NCBI GenBank assembly: GCA_014860355.1
Contig: JACZJV010000165.1
Location: 1-35,370, forward strand
From: Burkholderiales bacterium
Lineage (GTDB): Bacteria; Pseudomonadota; Gammaproteobacteria; Burkholderiales; SG8-39
Direction: 5' to 3'
Length of the DNA stretch: 35,370 nucleotides
Positions 8,797 to 16,080 of this stretch are shown in pieces. The notes under the pieces are model-generated. The model saw nothing but the letters and a program-made list of their open reading frames with translations. It did not search any database and was not told the DNA's origin. Both the position numbers and the translations under genes were made by a program. Every line of letters begins with the position of its first letter. Position 1 is the stretch's first letter.

Positions 8797-10524
8797 CTAG
8801 GCCGCAGGCGGCCGCGCCGCCGGATTGAGCGGACCTGAAAGCACGAACGAAACCCTGCCCTCGGCATTGTGCGCCAGTTCCAGCGCGTAGCCGCAGGCCT
8901 CGGCCTGGCGCGCCACCTGGTACAGGCCTATGCCAAAGCCGCTGTCCGAGGGGACCGGTCCGCGCAGCAATTCGGCCGCAACCTCGCGCGCGATCGCGTG
9001 TCCGGCGTCGCGTATCTCCAGCCGCACTGCTTCGCTGCAAGTGAAGCTGACATTGATGGCGAATTCGCCCTGCTGCCGGCGCTTCCCCAGCGCGTTCTGG
9101 ATCAGATTGTCGGCTGCGCTGTCGAACAGTTCCCCCGGCAGCAAGACCTGATCGCCGATTTCGCCTGCGCCGAACTCGACCTTCTGGCCGGCGTAGCTGC
9201 GCTGCAAGCCCTGCCACCAGCTACGCGCCTGCACCTGGCTGCTGTTGTCGCTCTGCGGCTGGCGCAGCTTGTCCAGGGTATTCTGCAGGCGCTGCGCAAT
9301 CACCGGCAGCTGGCGCCGCATCAGCGCCTGCAACTCTTCCGAACGGTCAGAGTCCTGTTCGGCCGCCGCACACAGCACGTTCAAGGACTGCAGCAGGTTC
9401 TTAACGTCGTGCGTCATGCGCGCGCCGGTCTCGTACACGGCCTGCATGTACGATTGCTGCTGCAGCTTCTGCTCGCGCAGCTTCGCCGTGTAGAACTCCC
9501 CCAGCATCTGCCCGAGCAGATTGAAATGCCAGGTCAGCGCGGGGCTCAGGCTGTATTGCGTATAGACGCGCAGGTTCAGTTCGCGGTCGGCGTATTCCAC
9601 GGTGTTCCTGCTCGGCTGGCCGAATTCGCCACTGTAGGCGGAGCTGCGCCAGGCGCCGCCGCTGACCCAGGGCAGCTTGCCCAGGCCGGCGCAGGCCTGG
9701 CTCAGGAATTTTTCCGGCTGCGCTTCCGCCTGCGACAACCCGGCCAGAAAATACAGCCATTGCTCGAAGGGCAGGCCGACCGACAACAGATAGCGCGAAA
9801 ACAAGGTGCCCAGTCCGGAAAATCCTGCGCGCGGGTTCCAGGCGAGTCCCAGCAGCAGCAGGATCGCGGCGAGTACCAGCAGGCTGTAGGTGAGTGCGAC
9901 CGGATAGCTCAGCCTGCCCAGCGTCATGAAGGCGAAACTGCCCAGCACCAGCAGCGCGATGATCATGAACAGGAACGCGCTGTAGAAAAAATCCACCACC
10001 TGCGGCGTGTCGCTGGTTTCGCCCTTCGCCGGCAGGAACAGTAAAATCAGAAACAGCAGCGGCAGCCCGTACTCGGCGAACTGAGTCAGCTCCGGGGCCT
10101 GCGTAAACGCGGGCAGCAGCATCGGGAAGACCCAGATCAGCAGCAGAGATACCAGGTAGAGCAGCACGGTCAAATGGAAGTATCGCTGCCAGCGCTCCTG
10201 GAACGCGAACACCTTGCCGCCGACCACGCCGGCGAGGATGCACAACCACAGCAGCATCAGCCACCAGTTCCAGAAGAACAGGACAAGCACGCAGACGAGG
10301 ACGACGACGCCAAGCTGCTTCGGCGTCAGGCTCTGCTCGCCGCGCATGAACGGCTGCCACAGGATGAACAGGCCGAAGTGCGCGAGCATCAGCGCGCGCG
10401 CCCAGATGTCCTCGACGCCGCGCATCGCGGTAAGGTGCAGCAGCAGCAGCATGGCGACGAACAGCACCCGCCAATAACGTGCGATCTGCATCTGGTATGC
10501 GCGGGTCAGTCTGGTGGTGGCCAT
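8797..10524 (-). CDS. Polytopic membrane sensor histidine kinase
   Basis: 575 residues. The N-terminal half carries about ten hydrophobic segments (residues roughly 15-235) with little periplasmic sequence, as in kinases that sense within the membrane. The C-terminal half has a dimerisation and H-box region TGARMTHDVKNLLQSL with the phospho-acceptor candidate His372, an N box around residue 470 (DSAADNLIQNALGKRR), a G1 motif EIRDAGHAI and a G2 motif SGFGIGLYQVA. These are all the ATP-binding elements of an HATPase_c domain. No response regulator lies next to it in this window, so its partner must be elsewhere. Its 3' end faces the pilus operon. Met12 is an alternative start; neither has a clear ribosome binding site. 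Confidence 0.88.
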   Translation of the reverse strand: MATTRLTRAYQMQIARYWRVLFVAMLLLLHLTAMRGVEDIWARALMLAHFGLFILWQPFMRGEQSLTPKQLGVVVLVCVLVLFFWNWWLMLLWLCILAGVVGGKVFAFQERWQRYFHLTVLLYLVSLLLIWVFPMLLPAFTQAPELTQFAEYGLPLLFLILLFLPAKGETSDTPQVVDFFYSAFLFMIIALLVLGSFAFMTLGRLSYPVALTYSLLVLAAILLLLGLAWNPRAGFSGLGTLFSRYLLSVGLPFEQWLYFLAGLSQAEAQPEKFLSQACAGLGKLPWVSGGAWRSSAYSGEFGQPSRNTVEYADRELNLRVYTQYSLSPALTWHFNLLGQMLGEFYTAKLREQKLQQQSYMQAVYETGARMTHDVKNLLQSLNVLCAAAEQDSDRSEELQALMRRQLPVIAQRLQNTLDKLRQPQSDNSSQVQARSWWQGLQRSYAGQKVEFGAGEIGDQVLLPGELFDSAADNLIQNALGKRRQQGEFAINVSFTCSEAVRLEIRDAGHAIAREVAAELLRGPVPSDSGFGIGLYQVARQAEACGYALELAHNAEGRVSFVLSGPLNPAARPPAA

Positions 10525-10628
10525 GGTGCTTGCACTTGTGATGCCCGCAGTTTAACCTGACAAGGGCAGGCTCGGTATCCGCTGGATGTCGTGTATTTGC
10601 CGCATTCCTATTCTCCGTCGAAAGCATC

Positions 10629-11396
10629 GTGCTGCGCCATCTCCTGCCCATCGCCCGCTACACCCTGCTCGAGGCGCTGCGCAACCGCCTGCTGTGGCTC
10701 GCGCTCATCCTGGTGGCCGCAGGCCTGGCGTTCACCCAGTTCCTGCAGCAGGTGGCGATCACCGAATCCAGCCAGATTCAGGCGGCGCTGCTCGCGGCCG
10801 TGCTGCGCGTGGGCGCCGTATTCATGCTCGCGAGCTTCGTCGTCACCAGCATGGTGCGCGAATTCAACGACAAGGTGATGGAGCTGATACTTTCGCGGCC
10901 GCTGCGCCGCGGCAGTTATTTTTTCGGCAAGCTCGCGGGCTACGCCGCGGTCGCGCTCGCGCTCGCGCTGATCGCGAGCCTGCCGCTCGCGCTGTTCGCG
11001 CCGGCGGCGCGGGTCGCGCTGTGGGGCCTGTCGCTCGCCTGCGAGCTGCTGCTGGTGACCGCGTTTTCGCTGTTCTGCGTGTTCTCGCTGACGCAGGTGA
11101 TTTCGGCGCTCTCGGCGGTCGCCGGATTCTATCTGCTCTCGCGCTCGATCGGTGCGCTGCAGATCATGGCGGCCAACCCCCTGGGGGAACCGAGCCTGGG
11201 CCAGCAATTGGTCAATTTCGTCGTCGACGCCATCGCTTTCCTGCTGCCCGGCCTGGACCGCATGACCCAGACCGGATGGCTGATCTACGACGCGCCGACC
11301 CAGGCCGAAATTCTGGGGGTGCTCACGCAGACCGCGGTGTACGCGCTGCTGCTCAGCGGCGCCGCCCTGTTCGACCTGCAGCGCAAGAATTTCTGA
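10629..11396 (+). CDS. ABC-2 type transporter permease
   Basis: 255 residues from a GTG start (GTG CTG CGC). The start matches the usual opening of this family: a short amphipathic region LLPIARYTLLEALRNRLLWL followed by about six membrane helices. Features include an AVFMLASFVVTSMVREFNDKVMELILSRPLRRGSYFFGKL stretch (shown here in parts), which is the coupling-helix region of ABC-2 exporters. No ATP-binding subunit is visible in the window. It could be encoded elsewhere, so the substrate is unknown. The stop TGA at 11394-11396 overlaps an ATG at 11396 that begins the abandoned 5' copy of the next gene. Confidence 0.82.
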   Translation: MLRHLLPIARYTLLEALRNRLLWLALILVAAGLAFTQFLQQVAITESSQIQAALLAAVLRVGAVFMLASFVVTSMVREFNDKVMELILSRPLRRGSYFFGKLAGYAAVALALALIASLPLALFAPAARVALWGLSLACELLLVTAFSLFCVFSLTQVISALSAVAGFYLLSRSIGALQIMAANPLGEPSLGQQLVNFVVDAIAFLLPGLDRMTQTGWLIYDAPTQAEILGVLTQTAVYALLLSGAALFDLQRKNF

Positions 11397-11414
11397 TGCG
11401 CGACGAACCCCCGC
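11395..11414 (+). repeat. Left copy of 20-bp direct repeat flanking the hicBA cassette
   Basis: The 14 bases gatgcgcgacgaac are identical at 11395-11408 and 12106-12119. The next six match at five positions, giving 19 of 20 overall. This left copy contains an ATG overlapping the permease stop and reads MRDEPPPNIQ before ending at 11446. It looks like the original start of the gene now beginning at 12107. Confidence 0.8.
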
Positions 11415-11429
11415 CGAATATCCAGCCGG

Positions 11430-11459
11430 TTGACTGTTCGAACTAATTTACCCTATAGT
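11430..11459 (+). promoter_or_regulatory. Candidate sigma-70 promoter of hicBA
   Basis: TTGACT at 11430-11435 and TATAGT at 11454-11459 are separated by 18 nt. The box pair lies about 70 nt before the hicB start, within the inserted segment, so the cassette carries its own promoter. Confidence 0.65.
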
Positions 11460-11530
11460 TAATCGGACTCGGCGCAATGCCGATAAGCTTGCGAATGTGC
11501 AATCAAATTGATCTCTAATCGGAGAGGAGC

Positions 11531-11776
11531 ATGAAGAAATTGAAACCTTTGATCGTCCATGCAAAGTGGGATGACGAGGCAAAGGTGTGGGTTGCTACCA
11601 GCAAGGACATTTCAGGCTTGGTAACAGAAGCAGACAGCATGGACGCCATGGTCAGGAAACTGCAGGTAATTATTCCCGAGCTTTTGGATGCGAACGGCTA
11701 TCCGGCTGGCGATGGCGAAGTCCTGTTTCAGATCAACAGCGAACTGACCGCTATTGCATATCGGCAAGCGGCATGA
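11531..11776 (+). CDS. hicB: HicB-like antitoxin (DUF1902 family)
   Basis: An 81-residue protein with a strong ribosome binding site (AGGAG, 3-4 nt before the ATG). The sequence IVHAKWDDEAKVWVATSKDI followed by GLVTEADSMDAMVRKLQVII has the beta-strand then helix layout of the partial RNase H fold of HicB antitoxins. The DUF1902 branch usually precedes hicA, as here. The protein should neutralise the HicA mRNA interferase and probably represses its own promoter. Its lower GC content and its place between duplicated ends mark it as acquired. The short C-terminus lacks an obvious separate DNA-binding domain. Confidence 0.82.
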   Translation: MKKLKPLIVHAKWDDEAKVWVATSKDISGLVTEADSMDAMVRKLQVIIPELLDANGYPAGDGEVLFQINSELTAIAYRQAA

Positions 11777-11978
11777 GATTCCTGTGGCTGACTACGCCGC
11801 CAAGCTCAAGAAAATCCTGGCGGCGGCCAAATGCAGGAAGGTTCGCCAAGACAAGGGCGATCACGAAATATGGTATAGCCCCATTTCCGGAATAAACTTT
11901 ACTGTCGACAGCAAGATCAAGTCACGTCACACGGCAAATGCAGCCTTGAAACAGGCCGGCCTGGAGAACGAGTTCTAA
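11754..11978 (+). CDS. hicA: HicA-like mRNA interferase toxin
   Basis: The motifs RQDKGDHEIWYSP and FTVDSKIKSRHTANAALKQA identify a HicA dsRBD-like toxin; the His in GDHEIW is the expected catalytic residue. 74 codons from TTG at 11754, which overlaps hicB by 23 nt and keeps the conserved HEIPVADYA start. GTG at 11784 is the alternative but would remove that stretch. An ATG at 11773 is in a different frame. HicA would cleave mRNA in the cytoplasm when HicB is lost. A terminator begins at its stop codon. The gene looks intact, but the weak start means toxin output could be low. Confidence 0.8.
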   Translation: MHIGKRHEIPVADYAAKLKKILAAAKCRKVRQDKGDHEIWYSPISGINFTVDSKIKSRHTANAALKQAGLENEF

Positions 11979-11998
11979 ACCCGCTGCTGCGGGTTTTT
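11978..11998 (+). terminator. Rho-independent terminator after hicA
   Basis: The 7-bp stem aacccgc/gcgggtt with loop tgct runs from 11978 to 11995 and ends in a TTTTT run. It overlaps the last base of the hicA stop, so the cassette is transcriptionally closed at its 3' end. Confidence 0.85.
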
Positions 11999-12105
11999 CG
12001 TTGCTGCCGGCCAGATGGGATAACGGGCGCCAGAATTTTGAATCGGGTTGGCCCAGGGCGGTCGATCGAAATGCTCACGACCCTGGGATAAAGACGGAGA
12101 AGACG

Positions 12106-12125
12106 GATGCGCGACGAACGCCCGC
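12106..12125 (+). repeat. Right copy of 20-bp direct repeat flanking the hicBA cassette
   Basis: This copy matches 11395-11414 at 19 of 20 bases. It contains the functional ATG of the downstream gene. The inserted segment contributes a new ribosome binding site, GGAG at 12096-12099, 7 nt before the ATG. Confidence 0.8.
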
Positions 12126-12835
12126 TCAGCCATGTCCCGACGCCGGTGCTGGCCCTGCTCGCCGTGGGCCTGGCCTTGCAGATCGGCCTGCACGCCACCC
12201 AGAGCGCGCCGCAGGCGAAGGCGCCGGACCTGCTGCCCGCGCCCTCGGCAACACTGCTGCGCCTGGCGAGCCTGGGCGAACCCATCGCACTGGCAAAGAT
12301 CCTGATGCTGCAGCTGCAGGCTTTCGACTACCAGTCCGGCAGCAGGGTGCCCTACAAGGACCTGGACTACGACCGCGTGGAGGCCTGGCTCGCGCGCATC
12401 CTCGAACTGGATCCGAGGGGTCAGTACCCCTTGCTCGCGGCGGCGCGCCTGTATGCCGAGGTCCCGCTGGAAGCCAAACAGCGCAGCATGATGGATTTTA
12501 TTTACCGCCAGTATTTGCTCGACCCCAACCGGCGCTGGCCCTGGCTCGCGCATGCCGCATTTCTCGCCAAGCACCGGCTCAAGGACATGAATCTGGCGCT
12601 GAAATACGCGGCCGCGCTGCAAAAATACACCACCGCCAGGGACGTGCCGGCCTGGGTAAGCACCATGGAAATCTTCATGCGCGAAGACATGAACGAACTG
12701 GAAACCGCGCGGATCATGATCGGAGGCTTGCTTGCCAGCGACAAGATCACCGATCGCGGGGAACTCCGGTTTCTCGAGGGCCGTTTGCACGAAATTGAGG
12801 CGCGGCTGAAGAGTAAAAGAAAGGGGGCGCACTGA
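12107..12835 (+). CDS. Membrane-anchored helical (TPR-like) protein, unknown function
   Basis: 242 residues. A hydrophobic segment near residues 11-30 (VLALLAVGLALQIGLHA) suggests an N-terminal membrane anchor. The rest is helical, with TPR-like pairs such as VEAWLARILELDPRGQYPLLAAARLY and LALKYAAALQKY. The start sequence MRDERPL repeats the abandoned MRDEPPP start just after the permease stop. Before the hicBA insertion the gene probably overlapped the permease by ATGA and was co-translated with it, so a role tied to that transporter is plausible. I do not recognise the family beyond its fold type. Confidence 0.75.
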   Translation: MRDERPLSHVPTPVLALLAVGLALQIGLHATQSAPQAKAPDLLPAPSATLLRLASLGEPIALAKILMLQLQAFDYQSGSRVPYKDLDYDRVEAWLARILELDPRGQYPLLAAARLYAEVPLEAKQRSMMDFIYRQYLLDPNRRWPWLAHAAFLAKHRLKDMNLALKYAAALQKYTTARDVPAWVSTMEIFMREDMNELETARIMIGGLLASDKITDRGELRFLEGRLHEIEARLKSKRKGAH

Positions 12836-12841
12836 AGTGAC

Positions 12842-12880
12842 TTGTCAGAATATCGACACAACTGTCTGAATTCTGACGAA
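12842..12880 (+). promoter_or_regulatory. TGTC half-site cluster upstream of the pilin promoter
   Basis: TGTC occurs at 12843-12846 and 12863-12866, and GACA (TGTC on the other strand) at 12855-12858. TGTCAGAAT at 12843-12851 pairs with ATTCTGACG at 12870-12878 at 8 of 9 positions. The cluster ends about 50 bp before the -24 element, a normal place for a sigma-54 activator. TGTC-containing tandem sites are reported for PilR at Pseudomonas aeruginosa pilA; the assignment here is inference. Confidence 0.5.
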
Positions 12881-12928
12881 TCTCGGTCATATCCGATCAA
12901 AATAGTGTGAAATATCGCACTTTGGATT

Positions 12929-12944
12929 TGGCACGCATATTGCT
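12929..12944 (+). promoter_or_regulatory. Sigma-54 (-24/-12) promoter of the pilin gene
   Basis: TGGCACGCATATTGCT fits the consensus TGGCACG-N4-TTGCW at every defined position, with the GG and GC pairs 12 bp apart. It lies 43 bp before the pilin ATG. Expression would need RpoN, encoded at 22269 in this window, plus an ATP-dependent activator. Confidence 0.85.
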
Positions 12945-12986
12945 CATATCTCCCCACCGCCAACTTTCTCCAATGGGGGAAATGAT

Positions 12987-13655
12987 ATGAAAACGAAACA
13001 AGCTGGTTTTACCCTGGTCGAGATTGCCATCGTGCTGGTGATCATTGGCCTGCTCCTAGGCGGTATCCTGAAGGGCCAGGAAATGATCGTACAAGCCAAG
13101 GTGAAGAACTCGATCACCGACTTTTCCGGCATTTCTGCTGCTTATTTCGGTTATCAGGATCGCTATCGCGCGATTCCTGGTGACGACGCGGGTGCAGGTC
13201 GTTGGACTACCCCCACCGCCGCAACGCCAGGAAACGGCGATCGCGTCCTTACCGGATTGTATGTGCCAGCAACACCCGCAACCGACGAAACTGGGCTGTG
13301 GTGGGATCACCTGCGCCGCTCGGGCTTTGTCACGGGCTCAGGTACGGGTACTCCGCAAAACTCGTTCGCCGGCACTATTGGCGTACAGCAGGGCGACGGC
13401 ACCGGGGTTGGTGCAACTGCGCCGGCTGCGGTGCTGGGCGGCTTCACCAACCTGATCATGTGCTCGTCCAACCTGCCAGACAAGGTCGCGATCGCCCTGG
13501 ACGTGCAAATGGACGATGGCAATCCCATCGCCGGCGCGGTGCGCGCCACAGATGATGCGGGACAAGCTCCCCCGGTTTCGACCGCGGCGGCCATGTCTAC
13601 TTCCGGATACGTGGAAACCGGCACCAAGATATACACGCTCTGCCGCCAGTTCTAA
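12987..13655 (+). CDS. Type IV pilin (major-pilin candidate)
   Basis: 222 residues. The leader MKTKQAG is followed by FTLVEIAIVLVIIGLLLGGI, a canonical prepilin signal with cleavage after Gly, Phe +1 and Glu +5. The basic leader and the hydrophobic helix are those of a type IVa pilin. Cys in LIMCSSN and Cys four residues from the end (YTLCRQF) could form the C-terminal disulfide loop. The ribosome binding site GGGGGA precedes the ATG. It is a separate transcription unit from the assembly operon, with its own sigma-54 promoter and a terminator, as for a highly expressed subunit. Downstream lies a pilin-glycosylation-type ligase. Whether it is the MSHA major subunit cannot be decided by sight. 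Confidence 0.88.
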   Translation: MKTKQAGFTLVEIAIVLVIIGLLLGGILKGQEMIVQAKVKNSITDFSGISAAYFGYQDRYRAIPGDDAGAGRWTTPTAATPGNGDRVLTGLYVPATPATDETGLWWDHLRRSGFVTGSGTGTPQNSFAGTIGVQQGDGTGVGATAPAAVLGGFTNLIMCSSNLPDKVAIALDVQMDDGNPIAGAVRATDDAGQAPPVSTAAAMSTSGYVETGTKIYTLCRQF

Positions 13656-13670
13656 GCAGAGCCCGCGTAC

Positions 13671-13730
13671 GACGCCAGCATCCGGACTGGCGTCGCGCAA
13701 GAAAAAGCTCGCCGCGGCGGGCTTTTTCGT
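13671..13730 (+). terminator. Hairpin and terminator after the pilin gene
   Basis: Two stems follow the pilin stop. GACGCCAG (13671-13678) pairs with CTGGCGTC (13687-13694). A second stem, AAAAAGC...GCTTTTT with inner CGCC/GGCG (13702-13727), has A and T runs on its outer flanks, so it could terminate in both directions. Confidence 0.8.
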
Positions 13731-13811
13731 TTCTGCCGGCCTAATATCTGCCGGTGTGCACCATCCGCATCGGCTGAGGGAGCCCGATGATCCGCCGCAG
13801 GGGGCAGCAGA

Positions 13812-15626
13812 ATGTCCGGCGTGCAAGAGGTAAAGAACGCAAGCGCCGGCGGTGAGTCGGTGAGTCTGCTGCTCGCGGGCAGTCTGTGCCTTGTACCCTT
13901 CCTGCTTCCGTACCACCAGCTTCCTATCCTGAGCTTCCAGGCCGAGTGGCTTTCCGCTGCCCTCGGGATTGGCGCCGTGCTGGCTGCATTCGCGAGCCGG
14001 CGAAGCAGCGGGTTCACGGCAGTTCCACTGCCGGCCCGCTGGCTGATCGCGTTCGCGCTGTTTCTGGCGGTGCAAGCGCTGGCGGGCCATTCAAACTATC
14101 CGCAACGGCCGCTGTCGGGCGCACTGTATGTGCTCTACGCCGTTCTGCTTTTCTGGCTGGGCGCGCAGTTGGCGGTGTCAGTCGGGACAGAGCGCGTGGC
14201 AATTATTCTGGCCGCATGGCTGCTGACCGGCGCACTTGCGAATGCTGCAGCAGGTGTGATCCAGTTCTACGGCCGCCCCGCGCTGCTGGAAGATGTGGTC
14301 GCCGAACTGCGCCTCGGCCCGCAGCACAACGGCGCCTACGGCAACATCGCCCAGTCCAATTTGTACGTCAACTATATCGCGCTCGGCGGGACCGCCCTGC
14401 TGTTCCTGTGGTGGCGCCGCAGCCTGCGCACCGTCTACGCGGTGGCGGCTGCGCTGCTACTCGCCTACGGCAGCGCTCTGTCCGGCTCGCGCAGTGCGCT
14501 GTTGTATCCGCTTTGGCTCATGGTCCTCGGCGTGGTGGCCGGGCGCTTCCAGGCAGGTGCAGCAGGACGGTCCCTGAAATGCGCAGCCTATGGCTTGGCA
14601 GCGACAATGCTGGCGGCGCAGCTCGCGATACCCTGGCTAAACCACATGCTCGAACTGGGGCCGCCGAACAAAGGTGCGTTCGAACGCCTGGTGCAGATAT
14701 CGGGTGCGCAGGGCGACGGGCGCTGGCAGGCCTGGCTGCTGGCTTTGCGCGTGTTTGCCGACGCGCCGGTGTTCGGCGCCGGTATCGGTGAATTTGCCGG
14801 CGCGGCATTTGAGTCTGGCCTTGCGCCGCAGATGGCGGCAGGGGAAGTCTGGACCTCGCCACATAACTTGCCGCTGCAATTGCTGGCCGAAACCGGCGCT
14901 CTCGGCGCAGTTCTGGCGCTCGGCGGCCTTTGCATCTGGTGCTGGCAGGCCGGCCGGCGCTATTTCGCCGCGCCGCAAGCGGCAATGTGGTGGATCATCG
15001 CCGCAGTAGGCGTAGAACTTATCCACTCGATGGTCGAGTACCCGCTGTGGAACGCGCATTTCCTCGGCGTGACTGCGCTGCTGATGGGGCTGGGCACGGC
15101 GCCGCGCACGCTCCCGAAAAGGGCGTCGCGGCCAATCGTAGCCGCGGGATTCGGGATATGCGCAGTACTTGCGCTCGCCCTGGCATTGCTGCTCAGGGAC
15201 TACCTGCGGCTGGATGCGACGCGCGCCACCGGCACTGCGATGACGCTCGCCAGCGCCGCGGACACTGCACGCGACGTCGCCGTGATGCGCGCGCTCGCGC
15301 GCGGACCGCTGGCGCCGACGGCGGAACTCTGGATCATTCTGGGCGCGCCGCTGGACCGCGGCGCGCTTGCCGGCCGGCTCGAGATGAGCGCTCGCGTCGC
15401 GCGCCACTTCCCCTCCAATGCCGTCGTCGTGCGCCGGGCCGTGTTTCTTGCGTTCGACGGCCAGGCGAGCGCGGCGCGCAGCCTGCTCGCACGCGCGCTG
15501 CGTTCGTTTCCGCAGCGCTGCCGGCAGACCAGTTCGATTTTGCAGCAGGCACGCAACGCGGACCCGGGCGCAATAGATCCGCTTTTGCACCTCGCCCGGG
15601 ACGCGGGCGGCCTGGGCTGCAGCTGA
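13812..15626 (+). CDS. O-antigen ligase/pilin O-oligosaccharyltransferase-like membrane protein
   Basis: 604 residues with about eleven or twelve hydrophobic segments in the first 460, then a soluble, Ala-rich C-terminal region. The large periplasmic loop holds GRWQAWLLALRVFADAPVFG and TSPHNLPLQLLAETG, the Wzy_C/WaaL-type region with the conserved His. Near residue 405 ELIHSMVEYPLWNAHFLG resembles the PglL/PilO (TfpO) branch. Such enzymes move an oligosaccharide from undecaprenyl diphosphate onto pilin in the periplasm. The place directly after a pilin gene mirrors pilA-tfpO pairs. A general O-antigen ligase is the alternative. A purine-rich AGGGGG precedes the ATG. Confidence 0.8.
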   Translation: MSGVQEVKNASAGGESVSLLLAGSLCLVPFLLPYHQLPILSFQAEWLSAALGIGAVLAAFASRRSSGFTAVPLPARWLIAFALFLAVQALAGHSNYPQRPLSGALYVLYAVLLFWLGAQLAVSVGTERVAIILAAWLLTGALANAAAGVIQFYGRPALLEDVVAELRLGPQHNGAYGNIAQSNLYVNYIALGGTALLFLWWRRSLRTVYAVAAALLLAYGSALSGSRSALLYPLWLMVLGVVAGRFQAGAAGRSLKCAAYGLAATMLAAQLAIPWLNHMLELGPPNKGAFERLVQISGAQGDGRWQAWLLALRVFADAPVFGAGIGEFAGAAFESGLAPQMAAGEVWTSPHNLPLQLLAETGALGAVLALGGLCIWCWQAGRRYFAAPQAAMWWIIAAVGVELIHSMVEYPLWNAHFLGVTALLMGLGTAPRTLPKRASRPIVAAGFGICAVLALALALLLRDYLRLDATRATGTAMTLASAADTARDVAVMRALARGPLAPTAELWIILGAPLDRGALAGRLEMSARVARHFPSNAVVVRRAVFLAFDGQASAARSLLARALRSFPQRCRQTSSILQQARNADPGAIDPLLHLARDAGGLGCS

Positions 15627-15650
15627 AGTCATGCGCACGCGCTGCGGGTC

Positions 15651-15712
15651 GCGGGTTCGCCGGCACGGATGCCACAGCGTCGGGGACGGCCAAATCCAGC
15701 TCGACCAGCGTC
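15651..15712 (-). pseudogene. Fragment resembling the kefB-like 3' region
   Basis: Bases 15651-15673 match 16831-16853, inside the downstream antiporter gene, at 22 of 23 positions. The next bases match a second patch of that gene more weakly after a deletion. On the minus strand it reads TLVELDL, close to TLAELDL of the antiporter TrkA_C domain, but then shifts frame. It looks like a decayed partial duplicate. Confidence 0.45.
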
Positions 15713-15733
15713 GGCCATACACGCTTTGCAGGA

Positions 15734-15771
15734 TTGACAAACCCGCATCATCTAGATATCGCTAGAATATC
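15734..15771 (+). promoter_or_regulatory. Promoter/operator region of the antitoxin gene
   Basis: TTGACA at 15734-15739 is a perfect -35 box. The -10 is unclear. CTAGATATC (15752-15760) and CTAGAATATC (15762-15771) are tandem direct repeats just before the start. They fit an autoregulatory operator. Confidence 0.45.
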
Positions 15772-15792
15772 CATTACGACCGGGGGATTGCC

Positions 15793-16080
15793 GTGGGTGC
15801 CCGCAAGCAGAACAATCAGATCGCTTTTCGCTATCGCCCCGTCGATAGCGCGACCGGCGTAAGCCGCGAGACCGCAAAACGCCTTGCCGCACAATTGGGT
15901 GTGGACGAAACCCAGGCAATTCATCAGGCATTGCGTGAGCTCGCGGTGCGGATTTTGCCGCAATACGCGCAGGACGATGGCCCACTGACAACAATTCAGC
16001 TGCGGCAGATCAAAAAGCGCGTCCCCAGAGGGAAAAAGGGCTCGGCCCGATCGAGCCTGATCGAAACCGAATCGACGTAA
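15793..16080 (+). CDS. Antitoxin-like small protein partnered with a MazF/PemK-type toxin
   Basis: 95 residues from a GTG start; a GGGGG ribosome binding site lies 6 nt upstream. The middle part GVSRETAKRLAAQLGVDETQAIHQALRELA looks like a helical DNA-binding or dimerisation segment. The basic tail KKRVPRGKKGSARSSLIE is the kind of flexible C-terminus that wraps a toxin. TAA is followed at once by the ATG of the toxin gene, the usual operon order. The gene looks intact although its toxin is broken. The family is not recognised with certainty; the antitoxin call rests on the partner, the size and the tandem repeats upstream. Confidence 0.65.
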   Translation: MGARKQNNQIAFRYRPVDSATGVSRETAKRLAAQLGVDETQAIHQALRELAVRILPQYAQDDGPLTTIQLRQIKKRVPRGKKGSARSSLIETEST

